NCBI GenBank assembly: GCA_002712415.1 | Contig: PATO01000011.1 | Coordinates: 27,960-34,772, forward strand | Direction of reading: 5' to 3' | DNA: 6,813 bases | Origin: Actinomycetota bacterium | GTDB lineage: Bacteria > Actinomycetota > Acidimicrobiia > Acidimicrobiales > UBA8592 | In this document: in pieces, positions 5,727 through 6,813 of the stretch | How the letters are laid out: each line of letters opens with the position of its first letter | Numbering within the stretch: the first letter of the stretch is position 1 | Notes under the pieces: model-generated | The model's database searches: none | Told to the model about the DNA's origin: nothing | The model's input: only the letters and a program-made list of their open reading frames with translations | Translations under genes and position numbers: made by a program

Positions 5727-6803
5727 TTATTTTGGTATTCGGTTTAATCCACCATGGTCCAGCGCAGCGGTAACATGACGCTCCGACATCATGGCTATTA
5801 ATTCTTTGCCACGGTCATTATTTAGATCTAGCGTTCCGCCAGCGAAGACAGAGGTTGCCAATCCCCCTATTAGGTGCGCAAAACCGTAATCACTCCAGGC
5901 GCTTTCAAATTCGTAGCCTTCCACTCCGTTATTACAAAGTTCTGTGTGGTAGGCAGTCACAAGGTCTCTTTCGTTTGATCTCCTCATCTCTGTTTCCATT
6001 GACCCGCCAAGTAGGTATGCAAGATCGTATGCGCCTGGCCCTCGGCCAATTCCCTGCCAGTCGATTACAGTAACCTCGTCATTGTTGGCATTTCCAAACA
6101 GCATATTCTCTACTCTGTAATCCTGATGCGCTAGTGTCCATGGGGCACGTTCGGCAAGTGCAGTATTGAGCTTTAGGTAAGACTTGCTAAATAATTGAAG
6201 GAGTTCAGCACCACCCTCTGGCAAACTTGCCTCAAAAGTTGCGGCATATATTGGATAAACCTCCGGCAGAACTTGATCAACGTACTCTATGCGTGGTCCT
6301 ACCATAGAGGGTATCCATTCGAGTTCGTCAACTTGCACTTTCTCCCACCACGCAGCATGGATCTTAGCTAAGACTCGAACTGCTGCTAAGGCTTGCCGCT
6401 GAGACATGCCTGCAGCTTGATCAACCATGGTTAGATTGCATAGATCTTCCATGACGATAACGAATTCGGCAGTGCCAGAATTTATGGAAGCAAAATGGAT
6501 ATCAGGAAGTCCCGTTCCGGTAGCCTCACCCAATTCGTCATAGAATTTTACTTCTGCCTCAAACATGCCTAAAGCGATTCCCTGCTGTCTGTTCTCTTCA
6601 AAGGAGGAAGGAAGTTTAACAACCACAGATGGGGGCATCTCTGATTCGTTTGATGCGTAGTTGAGTTCTACCCGGTAGATATCGCCCATGAGGCCGACTC
6701 CCTCACCTATCTTTTCGGATTCAAAGCTCGTCACATTAGCGTCTAGAACTTCGCTGAGCCATTGTGGTGTAACTTCGTTGAATGTTAACGGGATGCTTGG
6801 CAT
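5727..6803 (-). CDS. Phosphotransferase family protein (APH / CHK kinase-like fold)
   Basis: This is a small-molecule kinase of the aminoglycoside phosphotransferase superfamily, which transfers phosphate from ATP to a hydroxyl group. Over 358 residues it shows a glycine-containing segment (32-44, IGEGVGLMGDIYR), VVVKLPS with the candidate ATP lysine K63, a helix-C glutamate in FEAEVKFY (81-88), a hinge-like VIVMEDL (115-121), the catalytic loop HQDYRVENMLF (226-236) with H226, D228 and N233, and the metal-binding VIDWQGIGRGPGAYDLAYLL (246-265) with D248. All catalytic residues are present, so it should be active. The length and the EDL/HQDYRVEN/IDWQ pattern look more like CHK kinase-like or EcKinase-type members than drug-resistance APHs, so antibiotic resistance should not be assumed. 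ATG at 6803 has AGGAG at the extreme window edge, 5 bases upstream. No terminator is evident after its TAA. The substrate is unknown. Confidence 0.85.
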   Translation of the reverse strand: MPSIPLTFNEVTPQWLSEVLDANVTSFESEKIGEGVGLMGDIYRVELNYASNESEMPPSVVVKLPSSFEENRQQGIALGMFEAEVKFYDELGEATGTGLPDIHFASINSGTAEFVIVMEDLCNLTMVDQAAGMSQRQALAAVRVLAKIHAAWWEKVQVDELEWIPSMVGPRIEYVDQVLPEVYPIYAATFEASLPEGGAELLQLFSKSYLKLNTALAERAPWTLAHQDYRVENMLFGNANNDEVTVIDWQGIGRGPGAYDLAYLLGGSMETEMRRSNERDLVTAYHTELCNNGVEGYEFESAWSDYGFAHLIGGLATSVFAGGTLDLNNDRGKELIAMMSERHVTAALDHGGLNRIPK

Positions 6804-6808
6804 AGTCT

Positions 6809-6813
6809 CTCCT
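6809..6813 (-). promoter_or_regulatory. Ribosome binding site of the phosphotransferase gene
   Basis: On the minus strand the last five bases of the window read AGGAG, 5 bases before ATG at 6803. This supports the annotated start and shows that the gene is complete at its 5' end. The promoter lies beyond the window. Confidence 0.6.

Noticed and set aside
5727..6803. Aminoglycoside resistance gene
   Set aside because: The APH-like fold alone does not imply resistance. The sequence pattern and chromosomal setting point to a housekeeping or metabolic kinase of unknown substrate.
1..6813. A mobile element, defence island, CRISPR array or novel multi-gene system
   Set aside because: No transposase, integrase, direct-repeat array, toxin-antitoxin pair or defence domains are visible, and every gene falls in a familiar housekeeping or metabolic family.

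Overview
The window reads as an ordinary chromosomal segment of an actinobacterium-like organism with moderate GC (about 45% from a few sampled lines). Three observations suggest Actinomycetota. A secA tail, prfB, ftsE and ftsX follow each other on one strand. The RF2 protein has no programmed frameshift. One gene encodes a protein of the mycothiol-dependent maleylpyruvate isomerase type, and mycothiol is essentially an actinobacterial thiol. The composition is low for soil actinomycetes and would fit a streamlined aquatic lineage, for example within Acidimicrobiia; that placement is inference.

Layout: positions 1-114 hold the last 37 codons of secA, ending in the zinc-binding SEC-C motif. 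Then come prfB (162-1274), ftsE (1376-2053) and ftsX (2072-2965), all on the plus strand. These are core functions: protein export, translation termination, and coupling of cell-wall hydrolysis to division. After a 64-base gap come a threonine-aldolase-type PLP enzyme (3030-4088) and an overlapping MDMPI-fold protein (4078-4797), which look translationally coupled. On the minus strand, a phosphotransferase of the APH/CHK kinase-like superfamily (6803 to 5727) is followed, after a 303-base gap, by an FMN nitroreductase-family enzyme (5423 to 4794). The nitroreductase converges on the MDMPI gene so tightly that both TAG stop codons lie in one CTAG.

The first block is housekeeping. The second block (PLP lyase, thiol-dependent isomerase-like protein, nitroreductase, small-molecule kinase) is accessory metabolism whose substrates cannot be read from sequence. 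I see no mobile element, CRISPR array, rRNA, tRNA or phage gene, and no convincing new multi-gene system. The most notable non-coding signals are a perfect 10-bp hairpin within the 3' end of prfB and two mutually exclusive stems in the 303-base gap.
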